Source: Algoriphagus aquimarinus | GTDB lineage: Bacteria > Bacteroidota > Bacteroidia > Cytophagales > Cyclobacteriaceae | Length of the DNA stretch: 64,000 nt | Assembly: GCF_900112005.1 (NCBI RefSeq) | Contig: NZ_FOKK01000012.1 | Span: forward strand, 62,001-126,000 | Reading direction: 5' to 3' | Shown: positions 9,501 through 16,848 of the stretch, piece after piece | Numbering within the stretch: position 1 is the stretch's first letter | Layout of the letters: each line of letters opens with the position of its first letter | Notes under the pieces: model-generated | What the model saw: only the letters and a program-made list of their open reading frames with translations | Told to the model about the DNA's origin: nothing | Databases searched by the model: none | Position numbers and translations under genes: made by a program

Positions 9501-10793
9501 TTATTTCACTTCGAAGCTAGCTCTTCTAGCCAATTGTCTTGCGTCAGCAGAGGTTTTATCCACGCTAGTATCTTCACCATAGCCTTTGTAAGAAAGCCTT
9601 GAAGCATCAACACCGGAAGCTACGAGAACATCATATACTGACTTAGCTCTTTTTTCTGAAAGCTTCCTATTGTAATCTTCAGGCCCCAATTCGTCTGCAT
9701 ATCCTTTGATCTCGACACGTACTCCTGGGTTCTTTTTCAAGAAGTTTGACACATAGTTAGCAGCGCTAATAGAGTATCCAAGTGGCTTGGCACTATCGAA
9801 TGCATAATACACATTTACATATCCATCATTAATAGCTTTCCTGAAGAAGTCAATTTGCTCTGTCACTTCTTCTACCGGACATCCGTTTGTCGATGATGGA
9901 CCAGGAAGGAATGGGCATTTGTCAACGTGATCTGGAGTACCATCTCCGTCAGAATCCATCGTTGAGCCATGCGAATCTACTCTAGCTCCCGCAGGAGTAT
10001 TAGGTTCTTTGTCCAAGTAATCAGGAATGCCATCACCATCAGAATCTTTCAACATGTCTTTGATGCCATTGATCTGCGTGGCCAGCTCTTCCTTAGTAGC
10101 ATATTTATCTGCAGCTATATACCAATCAGCATGCTCTTCATTTTTACCTAAATAGAAGTTAAGACCAAGAGTTCCTGTCCACCAAGTGGCAGGTGCATGA
10201 ACTAGTGGATTGGTATTAGGCTGTGCGGGCTGCACGTCGGCGTTGTACTGATTCCCATCCAAAGTATAAGTCTGTCTGCCATTTAGAATCATGGAAATAT
10301 CACCTGTAAGCGCCACTCGACGACCTAACTTTAATTGACCAGTCACACCTGTAATGAAGTTATAAACGTAATCAGGCTCAGTGTTGAGGACCGTATACTC
10401 GTAGCTAACTCTTCCAGCTCCTGCTCCAAAATGGCTAAGAAGTCCAATATTTCTAGAAAAAGATTCAAAATTCATGATCCTACCAATGTTGGCAACACCC
10501 TGCAGATCCGCTCTAAAATAGTTAGTGGTAAAGGATGGACTGTGACCTTTAGCCTCCGAAAATGAACCGAACCCTATGTCTCCTTTGAAACCAAATTTCT
10601 CATTAAGCATGTAGCGCACGCCGAAATCTAGGTGCCCAACATTTAAAGTAGGCGTAAGGAAACCCGGAGTGAGGGGAGCCATGGCTTTGTTGAAACCGGC
10701 ATTTGTTTCTAGAGACCAGTGATTAAACTCATTTTGGGCCAGAACAAGATTCGTAAGTACCAAAAGAACAAGGGTGAGGAATTGTTTTTTCAT
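9501..10793 (-). CDS. OmpA-family outer membrane protein with thrombospondin type 3 repeats
   Basis: A 430-residue protein that anchors the outer membrane to peptidoglycan. It has a signal peptide (MKKQFLTLVLLVLTNLVLA), an N-terminal beta-barrel-like region of about 220 residues, two calcium-binding TSP3-type repeats (DSDGDGIPDYLD and DSDGDGTPDHVDKCP), and a C-terminal OmpA domain carrying GYADELGPEDYNRKLSEKRA. The frame extends upstream to 10871, but those 26 codons precede the signal peptide and overlap the flotillin terminator, so I use the ATG at 10793. A TAGTTTTG -7 element just upstream supports this start. Confidence 0.93.
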   Translation of the reverse strand: MKKQFLTLVLLVLTNLVLAQNEFNHWSLETNAGFNKAMAPLTPGFLTPTLNVGHLDFGVRYMLNEKFGFKGDIGFGSFSEAKGHSPSFTTNYFRADLQGVANIGRIMNFESFSRNIGLLSHFGAGAGRVSYEYTVLNTEPDYVYNFITGVTGQLKLGRRVALTGDISMILNGRQTYTLDGNQYNADVQPAQPNTNPLVHAPATWWTGTLGLNFYLGKNEEHADWYIAADKYATKEELATQINGIKDMLKDSDGDGIPDYLDKEPNTPAGARVDSHGSTMDSDGDGTPDHVDKCPFLPGPSSTNGCPVEEVTEQIDFFRKAINDGYVNVYYAFDSAKPLGYSISAANYVSNFLKKNPGVRVEIKGYADELGPEDYNRKLSEKRAKSVYDVLVASGVDASRLSYKGYGEDTSVDKTSADARQLARRASFEVK

Positions 10794-10823
10794 TATAGGA
10801 TGAAGGTGATTAGAATGACTGAG

Positions 10824-10831
10824 CAAAACTA
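10824..10831 (-). promoter_or_regulatory. -7 element for the OmpA-family gene
   Basis: The minus strand reads TAGTTTTG, about 30 nt before the chosen ATG at 10793. No clear -33 TTTG partner was found. Confidence 0.45.
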
Positions 10832-10870
10832 CACAAAATCCATGCTCGATGAGAGCTAAGCTTAAGCACA

Positions 10871-10894
10871 AAAAAGCCCGAAAATTCGGGCTTT
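10871..10894 (-). terminator. intrinsic terminator of the flotillin/NfeD operon
   Basis: On the minus strand a perfect stem AAAGCCCGAA / TTCGGGCTTT is followed by a T-run, just after the flotillin stop codon. Confidence 0.85.
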
Positions 10895-10907
10895 CATTTA
10901 TTGTAGG

Positions 10908-12422
10908 TTATTCCTTTTCAGGTTTTGGTTCTTCTTTCGCTTTAGTAGGCTCATTTAGATCTTCTCCTTTCAAGTAAGTAGGGAGATTTAACCCCGCCAT
11001 ATTAAAGAGATCATTGAGAGGTGGGACAGTCTTCATCATACCAGAAACAAAATTGGCTGTGGAGCCATTCCCGTTTTCATTATTTCCTGAATCCCAAACA
11101 GTAATCTTATCGATTTTGATGTTTTTCACTGCTTCCACCTGAGTTCTGACTAACTCCGGAAGTTTCTCAATTAAAAGTAATTGGAATGCTTTGGTAGGAT
11201 CTCCACCTGCCGCACTTACTACCTCACGATAACCTTCTGCTTGCTTTGTCAATATTTCATAAAGGCCCTTCGCCTCAGCTTCCATTTTTGCAAAGATAGC
11301 GTCAGCCTCGCCTTTTGCTTGTTCTCTGATTCGCTCAGCCTCTGCTTGAGCATCTATGATTGCCCGTTGCTTAGCGATTTGGGCAGGTATCACCACATTG
11401 GCATGCTGAGTAGATCGCTCACGCTCAGCTCTAGCATCTTCAGCTTTTTGCTCAGCCACATAAGACTCTTCGAGTGCTCTTGCACTTTGGACTTTCTCTG
11501 ATGCTAAGGCAGTTCTTAAGGCTTCCGCTTCTTTTTCTCTTCTCAGTGCATCAGATTGTGCAATTGAGATTTTAGCCTCATTCTCTCCTTTGATAGCAAT
11601 AGCATTCGCTTCCGAGGTTTTCACCCGAGTATCTCTTTGCGCTTCAGCTTTACCTATGCTCTCGTCTTTTGCTGCTTCCGCTATGCTGACTTCCCGGTTT
11701 TTATGGGTTATAGCTATTTTCACATCACGGTCACGCTGGGTATCGGCTATCTGAACGTCCTTTTCCCGATCAGCAAGTGCTTTACCAGTTTCACCTATTT
11801 TCTCCTGCTCAGCCACAGAGATTTTTGCCTCGTTGATTGCTTTAGCAGCAGCTTCTTTTCCAAGCGCCTCTATATAACCTGACTCATCCTTGATATCCGT
11901 TACGTTTACGTTTATCAGTTTCAAGCCGATTTTCTTCAATTCGCTGTCTACATTTTTAGAAATACTCTCCAGAAATTTATCACGATCAGAGTTGATTTCC
12001 TCAATAGTCATCGTAGCAATCACCAAACGCAACTGACCAAAAAGAATGTCTTTTGAAAGCTCTTGGATTTGCTCATGAGCCAAGCCAAGCAAACGCTCGG
12101 CAGCGGTATTCATCGTATCCGTATCGGTAGAAATAGCAATGGTAAATCTACAAGGAACGTCTACCCGAATATTTTGACGGCTTAGTGCATTAGTCAAATT
12201 GGCTTCAATAGAAATAGGCTTTAAGTCCAGATAAGCATAATCCTGAATCACTGGCCAGATAAAAGCTCCACCACCATGAATACATCTTGCCGAAGTACCA
12301 CCGGTTTTACCATAAACGACGAGGATTTTATCTGAAGGGCAGCGTTTGTATCGGGAGACAAGTGCCAGAATAGTCACAAAGGTGACGATCGTCGCGACGA
12401 CGATGAGAATTAAAGGATCCAT
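10908..12422 (-). CDS. flotillin-like SPFH-domain membrane protein (YqiK/FloT type)
   Basis: A 504-residue protein with one N-terminal transmembrane helix (residues 4-23), then an SPFH/band-7 domain. A long alanine/glutamate-rich coiled coil (about residues 210-400) follows, built from repeats such as KISVAEQEKIGE, DVKIAITHKNRE and EAEALRTALASEK. The tail is proline- and lysine-rich. Flotillins organise membrane microdomains and oligomerise through this coiled coil. The gene lies 12 nt downstream of an NfeD-family gene, the standard partner of prokaryotic flotillins. The pair ends at a strong terminator. Confidence 0.9.
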   Translation of the reverse strand: MDPLILIVVATIVTFVTILALVSRYKRCPSDKILVVYGKTGGTSARCIHGGGAFIWPVIQDYAYLDLKPISIEANLTNALSRQNIRVDVPCRFTIAISTDTDTMNTAAERLLGLAHEQIQELSKDILFGQLRLVIATMTIEEINSDRDKFLESISKNVDSELKKIGLKLINVNVTDIKDESGYIEALGKEAAAKAINEAKISVAEQEKIGETGKALADREKDVQIADTQRDRDVKIAITHKNREVSIAEAAKDESIGKAEAQRDTRVKTSEANAIAIKGENEAKISIAQSDALRREKEAEALRTALASEKVQSARALEESYVAEQKAEDARAERERSTQHANVVIPAQIAKQRAIIDAQAEAERIREQAKGEADAIFAKMEAEAKGLYEILTKQAEGYREVVSAAGGDPTKAFQLLLIEKLPELVRTQVEAVKNIKIDKITVWDSGNNENGNGSTANFVSGMMKTVPPLNDLFNMAGLNLPTYLKGEDLNEPTKAKEEPKPEKE

Positions 12423-12434
12423 AAAAGAATTAAG

Positions 12435-13001
12435 TTAAAGCTTTTCTACGATGAGGATATTACCACTTTCTACACGTTTGATTTTAACGGTGGCGTTTGT
12501 TTCTATTTTATCTTGTTCAGTCATTGCATCGATCTCACGGACAGAACCATTCAGGCTCACCATGATTTTACCTTTTCCCTGCATTCTGCCAGGGATAGCT
12601 AAGTAAACGTCCGCGATTTTGTCCAATGTTTTTTCTAAGCGAAAAGTATTGTCTTCTCCCAGCTTTTGAATCTGTTTGATGATTAGAAAAAAGAAGTAAA
12701 CAAAAGCAAAACCTACTGCTAGACTAATGAATATGAGTAATTTGGAATTTGGAATAAGCTTATAAAATGAGATTCCCGTCCAGCTAAAACCAAGTAAGAA
12801 ATTGATCAAATTTCTTAGAGAAAACATCTGAAATGGAGCTTCAGCCCCATCTAGGTCACCATCGAAATCAGCTTCTAAACCATCCGAGCCGCCTCCACCC
12901 ACAAACGTCAAAATCGTCTGTAACACGAAAATCAAGGAAACAGGTATCGCGATATACCAGAATATCTTGAGTTGAGGGTCTAATCCATTTAAGAATTCCA
13001 T
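12435..13001 (-). CDS. NfeD-family membrane protein paired with flotillin
   Basis: A 188-residue membrane protein. An N-terminal helix (about 13-34) is followed by a short glycine/aspartate-rich loop (VGGGGSDGLEADFDGDLDG). Two further hydrophobic segments (about 62-80 and 86-108) precede a C-terminal beta-rich OB-fold-like domain of about 70 residues (GRMQGKGKIMVSLNGS, then VESGNILIVEKL). This layout fits the YqiJ/YuaF branch of NfeD proteins, which lie next to flotillin genes as here. The aspartate-rich loop may bind cations, but that is a guess. Confidence 0.82.
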   Translation of the reverse strand: MEFLNGLDPQLKIFWYIAIPVSLIFVLQTILTFVGGGGSDGLEADFDGDLDGAEAPFQMFSLRNLINFLLGFSWTGISFYKLIPNSKLLIFISLAVGFAFVYFFFLIIKQIQKLGEDNTFRLEKTLDKIADVYLAIPGRMQGKGKIMVSLNGSVREIDAMTEQDKIETNATVKIKRVESGNILIVEKL

Positions 13002-13191
13002 GACACTTGAAGTTTAGATTTGATTCAACACCACTTTGTTTCTTTCAATGGTTGAATTAACTCTAATTATATCGAAAAATCTCCTAATTCCGCCGTTTGG
13101 GGAAGGTTTATTTTAAAGGAAGATCTCGTAAAAAAATATTACTCAGGCTAGGCACCTGTTTTGGTTGGACAAAAGCACCTCATTCTGGAAA

Positions 13192-13223
13192 ACAAAAGCC
13201 CAAATATTCAATATATCTGGGCT
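13192..13223 (-). terminator. probable terminator after the lipocalin gene
   Basis: On the minus strand AGCCCA...TGGGCT encloses a second small AT stem and is followed by TTTTGTTTT. It sits just behind the lipocalin stop codon. Confidence 0.65.
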
Positions 13224-13239
13224 AATTCAAGTATTATAC

Positions 13240-13788
13240 TCAATCACACTGAATGGTCTTCTCTAGTTTAGAGGGGTCAAAACCTTTTTCTGTTACTGAA
13301 GCTACTAGCTTTTGGTAGACCTCTTCATTCATCACTGGCGTCCTCGACAAAATCCAGAGATACTTACGATTTGGATGACCTACTACTGCATAGGAATAAT
13401 CATCCGCCAAATCGATGATCCAGTACTTCCCTTTAAATGGCCAGAAGAACTGAACTTTGAGCTTGGCATTTCCAGACCCCTCTTCCACAAATGCCTTTGC
13501 TGTTGCAGTTTTCGTGGTTCCTTTATCAGGAAGGTTACATGTATTTTCTACGTTTATTGTTCCATCCTCATTAGCAGAATAGGTGGCTTTGGTACAGGTA
13601 CATCCTCTTTGGAAGGATTGAGGAAAAGAAGCTATTTCAAACCATTCTCCAGCATACTTTTCTAAATCCACATAAGGAACTGTTTCCAAATGTTGAGCTT
13701 GAGCTTTCTGTGAAAAGAACATAATGCCGGCAGCAGCCAAAATTGGTAATGCTAAGGCTAATTTTTCAGATCTATTTAAAATTCTCAT
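13240..13788 (-). CDS. blc: bacterial lipocalin (Blc-like)
   Basis: A 182-residue secreted or membrane-associated lipocalin. The signal sequence is MRILNRSEKLALALPILAAAG. The family motifs are YAGEWFEIASFP (the GxW motif), then CTCTKATYSANEDG, and the C-terminal WIIDLADDYSYAVVGHPN and YLWILSRTP. Such proteins bind fatty acids or lysophospholipids and are linked to envelope stress. The frame is open 18 codons further upstream, but those overlap the end of the TspO-like gene. The ATG at 13788 gives a proper signal peptide. It begins 10 nt after the TspO-like frame ends, the third gene of an oxidoreductase-TspO-lipocalin cluster. Confidence 0.9.
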   Translation of the reverse strand: MRILNRSEKLALALPILAAAGIMFFSQKAQAQHLETVPYVDLEKYAGEWFEIASFPQSFQRGCTCTKATYSANEDGTINVENTCNLPDKGTTKTATAKAFVEEGSGNAKLKVQFFWPFKGKYWIIDLADDYSYAVVGHPNRKYLWILSRTPVMNEEVYQKLVASVTEKGFDPSKLEKTIQCD

Positions 13789-13798
13789 GTTAGTTAGT

Positions 13799-14584
13799 TT
13801 AGTTAAAATTAAACGGCGCCGTTGCTCTGTTTTTATACCCATGATAACTGATCGCTATAAAAAGCAGGATTGCTCCCAAGAGCGCTGTCCACTGTAGCTC
13901 GGGTATACTTCCCCAATGTCTAACTGAAATTGCAATCAATGCCCAAACTCCAACACAAGCAAATTCCCTTAGGTTTCTTGTGAAGATCATAAAGAGGTTG
14001 AGGATTACGGCTACGATTATCATAACTATAGCCTAAGTGATCTCTGAGTCCCCAGCTCCCCAACCGGCTTTTCCAAGGTAAGCTGAAATGTTAGCAATAG
14101 TAGCCACAGCAATCCACCCACTGTAAAGTGCAATAGGCCACCATAGCCAAAAGATAATTGGTCGAGGCGCATCCCACCGCTCCATGTTTGTATTCAGAAT
14201 AGTTATAATAAGATTAGCTAAAATCCCCAACATAACGATTACGCTGATACCCGTATATTCCATCAGCCACATGTAAACCCACAGGCCATTCCCGATATTT
14301 GCCATGATCAAATAGGGACCGATTTGAGTCAGAAAATCAGAATCTTTAGTGGAGCTAAAAGCACGAGAAATAAAGAAGATCGCCTGTGCGAAAAGCGCTA
14401 AAAATATCAATCCCCAAATAGAAAATGCATAACCTGCTGGCGTGAATAGATTTTCATAGTCCGCACTAAGCGAACTAACGGTTTTGCCATCCAGGCCTTT
14501 TGCATTCACCCAGTAATTCCAAAATATTACTACGATCAGCACGATCATATTCAGGATGGCATATGCTTTATGTGATTTTTTCAT
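13799..14584 (-). pseudogene. TspO/MBR-like tryptophan-rich membrane protein interrupted by an in-frame TAG
   Basis: Two open stretches, 14584-14033 (183 codons) and 14023-13799 (74 codons), are in the same frame, separated by one TAG at 14033-14035 and three sense codons. Joined, they give about 261 residues, the length I expect for Bacteroidota TspO/MBR-related proteins. The features fit too: LFTPAGYAFSIWGLIF, a WLWWPIALYSGWIAVATIAN segment, and a C-terminal REFACVGVWALIAI helix. The stop sits where a tryptophan (TGG) would be natural, so one G-to-A change explains it. TAG ends other genes here, so genetic recoding is unlikely. It may be a nonsense mutant, a sequencing error, or a truncated protein lacking the last helices. 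Confidence 0.8.
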
Positions 14585-14586
14585 AG

Positions 14587-15978
14587 TTATTTCTTAACTG
14601 GGGTTAGTTGCTGAAGTAGTGTAGGAATTAGCTCCGTGACCGTAGGATGAGTTTGCACAGAATTCATCAGGGTTTTGTAACTCATTTTGCCATACATAGC
14701 GGTTAAAAAAGTCCCGATGATTTCATCTCCTCCTGTTCCCAAAACTGCTGCTCCGAGGATTTGTTCAGAATCTGCATCTACAATGACCTCCATTTTCCCC
14801 TGAGTTTCTCCTTTCTCCTTAGCCCGCGAAATATCACTCATCGCCATACGGGCAAAGAGTAAATTTTTACCAGATTCCTTTGCTTGAGAAAGTGTCATAC
14901 CCGCCCGTCCAAGTGGGGGATCTATGTATAAAGCATAGTTGATAATTCTATCGTTGACAGTTTTTTTCTTATCACCAAAAAGCTGATCTACCATGATCTC
15001 ATAGTCGTTGTATGAAGTGTGCGTAAAAGCCCCTCTGCCATTGCAATCTCCCAAAGCGTAAATGCTTTTAATAGTTGTTTCAAGCTTCGAGTTCACTTCT
15101 ACATAGCCTCTATCGTTGACCGTGAGATCCGCATTTTCGGGATTAAGAAGATCGGAGTTGGGTATTCTTCCTGTCGCAATGAGCAGATGTGATCCACTGA
15201 CTTGCTTATCTTTTCCTTCCTTGTGAAAAGTAACTGTGGCGCCACCAGATTTCTTGTTTTTACCTCGCAGACATTTGGCTCCGCAAATCACTTTTATCCC
15301 TTCATTTTCTAAGATTCCCCTGACAAGGTCTGACGTGTCATGGTCCTCTTTTGAAATCAGATAATTACCCATTTCCAAAACTGTAACTTTAGATCCGAAT
15401 CTTCTGAAAATCTGTGCGAACTCTAGTCCGATATAACTTCCGCCCACAACGATTAGGTGCTCAGGAATCTTTTCCAACTGAAGTATTGAGGTATTTGTGA
15501 GGTAACCCACATCAGCAAACCCCTCTGGAATTCTAGCTCTAGCTCCTACATTGAGGAATATTTTGGATGACTTCAGTACTCGAGAACCTACTTTTACCCG
15601 AGTTTTATCCAGAAGAGTAGCTGTCCCTCTGATCATGGAAATTTGAGGCGAATCAGCAAGCGCCTTTCTTAATCCTAACCTAGAGCTAGAAACAATTTTA
15701 TCTTTTCTCTTCTTGATAGCTTTCAAGTTGACTTTGGGCGACTTGGGCACTTCAATTCCCAGATTATGCGCGTTAGCTATTGCCCAAGCAGCTCTTGCAC
15801 TGGCGACGTAGGCTTTCGTGGGCGTACAACCTGTGTTGACACAGGTGCCTCCAAGGACTGCTTTTTCCACTATAGCAACTTTCCACTTTTCTTTGGCTAG
15901 AGCCAATGCAAGCGGATTTCCAGCTTGGCCAGAACCAATTATGATGGCATCAAAAGTTTCTACTCTGTCCTCTGTCAT
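14587..15978 (-). CDS. FAD-dependent pyridine nucleotide-disulfide oxidoreductase (mercuric reductase-like)
   Basis: A protein of 463 residues from this start. The FAD-binding motif is IIGSGQAGNPLA, followed by the redox disulfide motif GGTCVNTGCTPTK. A second NAD(P)-binding fold (VVGGSYIGLEFA), the FAD motif with ALGDCNGRGAFTH, and a C-terminal dimerisation domain complete the family pattern. The C-terminal cysteine pair of true MerA is absent, so mercury reduction is not supported; the substrate is unknown. An upstream ATG at 16014 would add 12 residues. It lies two nucleotides before the TspO-like gene, so they form one transcription unit with the lipocalin. Confidence 0.88.
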   Translation of the reverse strand: MTEDRVETFDAIIIGSGQAGNPLALALAKEKWKVAIVEKAVLGGTCVNTGCTPTKAYVASARAAWAIANAHNLGIEVPKSPKVNLKAIKKRKDKIVSSSRLGLRKALADSPQISMIRGTATLLDKTRVKVGSRVLKSSKIFLNVGARARIPEGFADVGYLTNTSILQLEKIPEHLIVVGGSYIGLEFAQIFRRFGSKVTVLEMGNYLISKEDHDTSDLVRGILENEGIKVICGAKCLRGKNKKSGGATVTFHKEGKDKQVSGSHLLIATGRIPNSDLLNPENADLTVNDRGYVEVNSKLETTIKSIYALGDCNGRGAFTHTSYNDYEIMVDQLFGDKKKTVNDRIINYALYIDPPLGRAGMTLSQAKESGKNLLFARMAMSDISRAKEKGETQGKMEVIVDADSEQILGAAVLGTGGDEIIGTFLTAMYGKMSYKTLMNSVQTHPTVTELIPTLLQQLTPVKK

Positions 15979-16042
15979 GCTCAAAAAATTTTTGGTGAGT
16001 AATTTTCGTTTCACTAAAAGTTACAAACAGAAAGCCAAAGAC

Positions 16043-16073
16043 AAAAAAAAGGAGCCCGATATCCAGACTCCTT
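16043..16073 (-). terminator. intrinsic terminator after the 16.1-16.8 kb gene
   Basis: On the minus strand AAGGAG...CTCCTT encloses a loop containing GATATC and is followed by eight T residues. It is located 27 nt after the stop of the hypothetical gene and before the oxidoreductase gene. Confidence 0.7.
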
Positions 16074-16099
16074 CCCTTTAATTCACTAAAAATATATGC

Positions 16100-16810
16100 T
16101 TAGATTTTTGATAGAATCAAGCTCCTTACATTTCCATGAAATTCATTAATGGCTTTTGTATGAAAATAGGGATAGATGAATTTATCTCTGAACATGGAAC
16201 CACTTCGATAGAAGGTCTTATGAGAAACTTCAGTTTTTCCATTTGGCAATGTTTTAAATCTGATCAACTGGGATCCTTCTGACTTTGAATTTTCCAAATA
16301 GCATATTTTAATCAGGTGGTTTTTCTTGTTCACTTCCTTTACTTCATGTCCTACTACTAATTTCACAGCCCCGCTGAAGACATGAAGAGTTAGCAAAATC
16401 ACTTGTCCTACACCTATACCTCCAGTGTATACTTGCCCAGGAAAAACTTCTTCACCGTTTATTCTTGAATACAATTGCTTGAATCGGACCATTTTACCTC
16501 CCCAGGCTTTTTCAGGTGAGATATTGACATAACTATCCCAAACACTATCAAAATCCTCATCATATATATAGGTTTCTAGGTGTTCGTGATAATTTGAATC
16601 CATTTCCTGATGGCATATTGACTTGAGGTTGGCAATATCAAGATCTGAGTCAACTATCTTTTCTGTGGTGATTTCTTGCATGGGTTGTATTGATTCTCTT
16701 TTGCGATTGGTTTTTAAATAAAGCGAAAGTGAAACGATTACCCAACCGTTTGGCCATAATAGGGGTGATTTGATGAAAATCTGATAAATTTTATCCATCA
16801 TAAGTCCCAA
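16100..16810 (-). CDS. hypothetical protein, possibly SRPBCC-like
   Basis: I do not recognise this protein with confidence. The frame encodes up to 236 residues, but an internal ATG at 16681 (MQEITTEKI) gives a cleaner 193-residue soluble protein, and the first 43 codons look non-conserved. The core alternates beta-like strands (GGIGVGQVILLTL, KLVVGHEV, GSQLIRFKTLPNGKTEVSH) and ends with a helix (HTKAINEFHGNVRSLI). This pattern resembles a lipid-binding SRPBCC fold, but that is only an impression. It is a single gene between two terminators. Confidence 0.6.
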   Translation of the reverse strand: MGLMMDKIYQIFIKSPLLWPNGWVIVSLSLYLKTNRKRESIQPMQEITTEKIVDSDLDIANLKSICHQEMDSNYHEHLETYIYDEDFDSVWDSYVNISPEKAWGGKMVRFKQLYSRINGEEVFPGQVYTGGIGVGQVILLTLHVFSGAVKLVVGHEVKEVNKKNHLIKICYLENSKSEGSQLIRFKTLPNGKTEVSHKTFYRSGSMFRDKFIYPYFHTKAINEFHGNVRSLILSKI

Positions 16811-16813
16811 CGC

Positions 16814-16844
16814 AAAAAAAAGAGGAGCCTTTTACAGCTCCTCT
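16814..16844 (-). terminator. intrinsic terminator of the S9 peptidase gene
   Basis: The minus strand has a perfect 8-bp stem AGAGGAGC / GCTCCTCT followed by a seven-T run, directly behind the peptidase stop codon. Confidence 0.85.
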
Positions 16845-16848
16845 ATAA

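Noticed and set aside
14023-14035. Amber recoding (suppression) instead of nonsense mutation in the TspO-like gene
   Set aside because: TAG is used as a normal stop for other genes in this window and there is no sign of a recoding element such as a downstream stem-loop or pyrrolysine machinery here.
14587-15978. True mercuric reductase
   Set aside because: The C-terminal vicinal cysteines and an N-terminal heavy-metal domain of MerA are missing, and no other mer gene is nearby.
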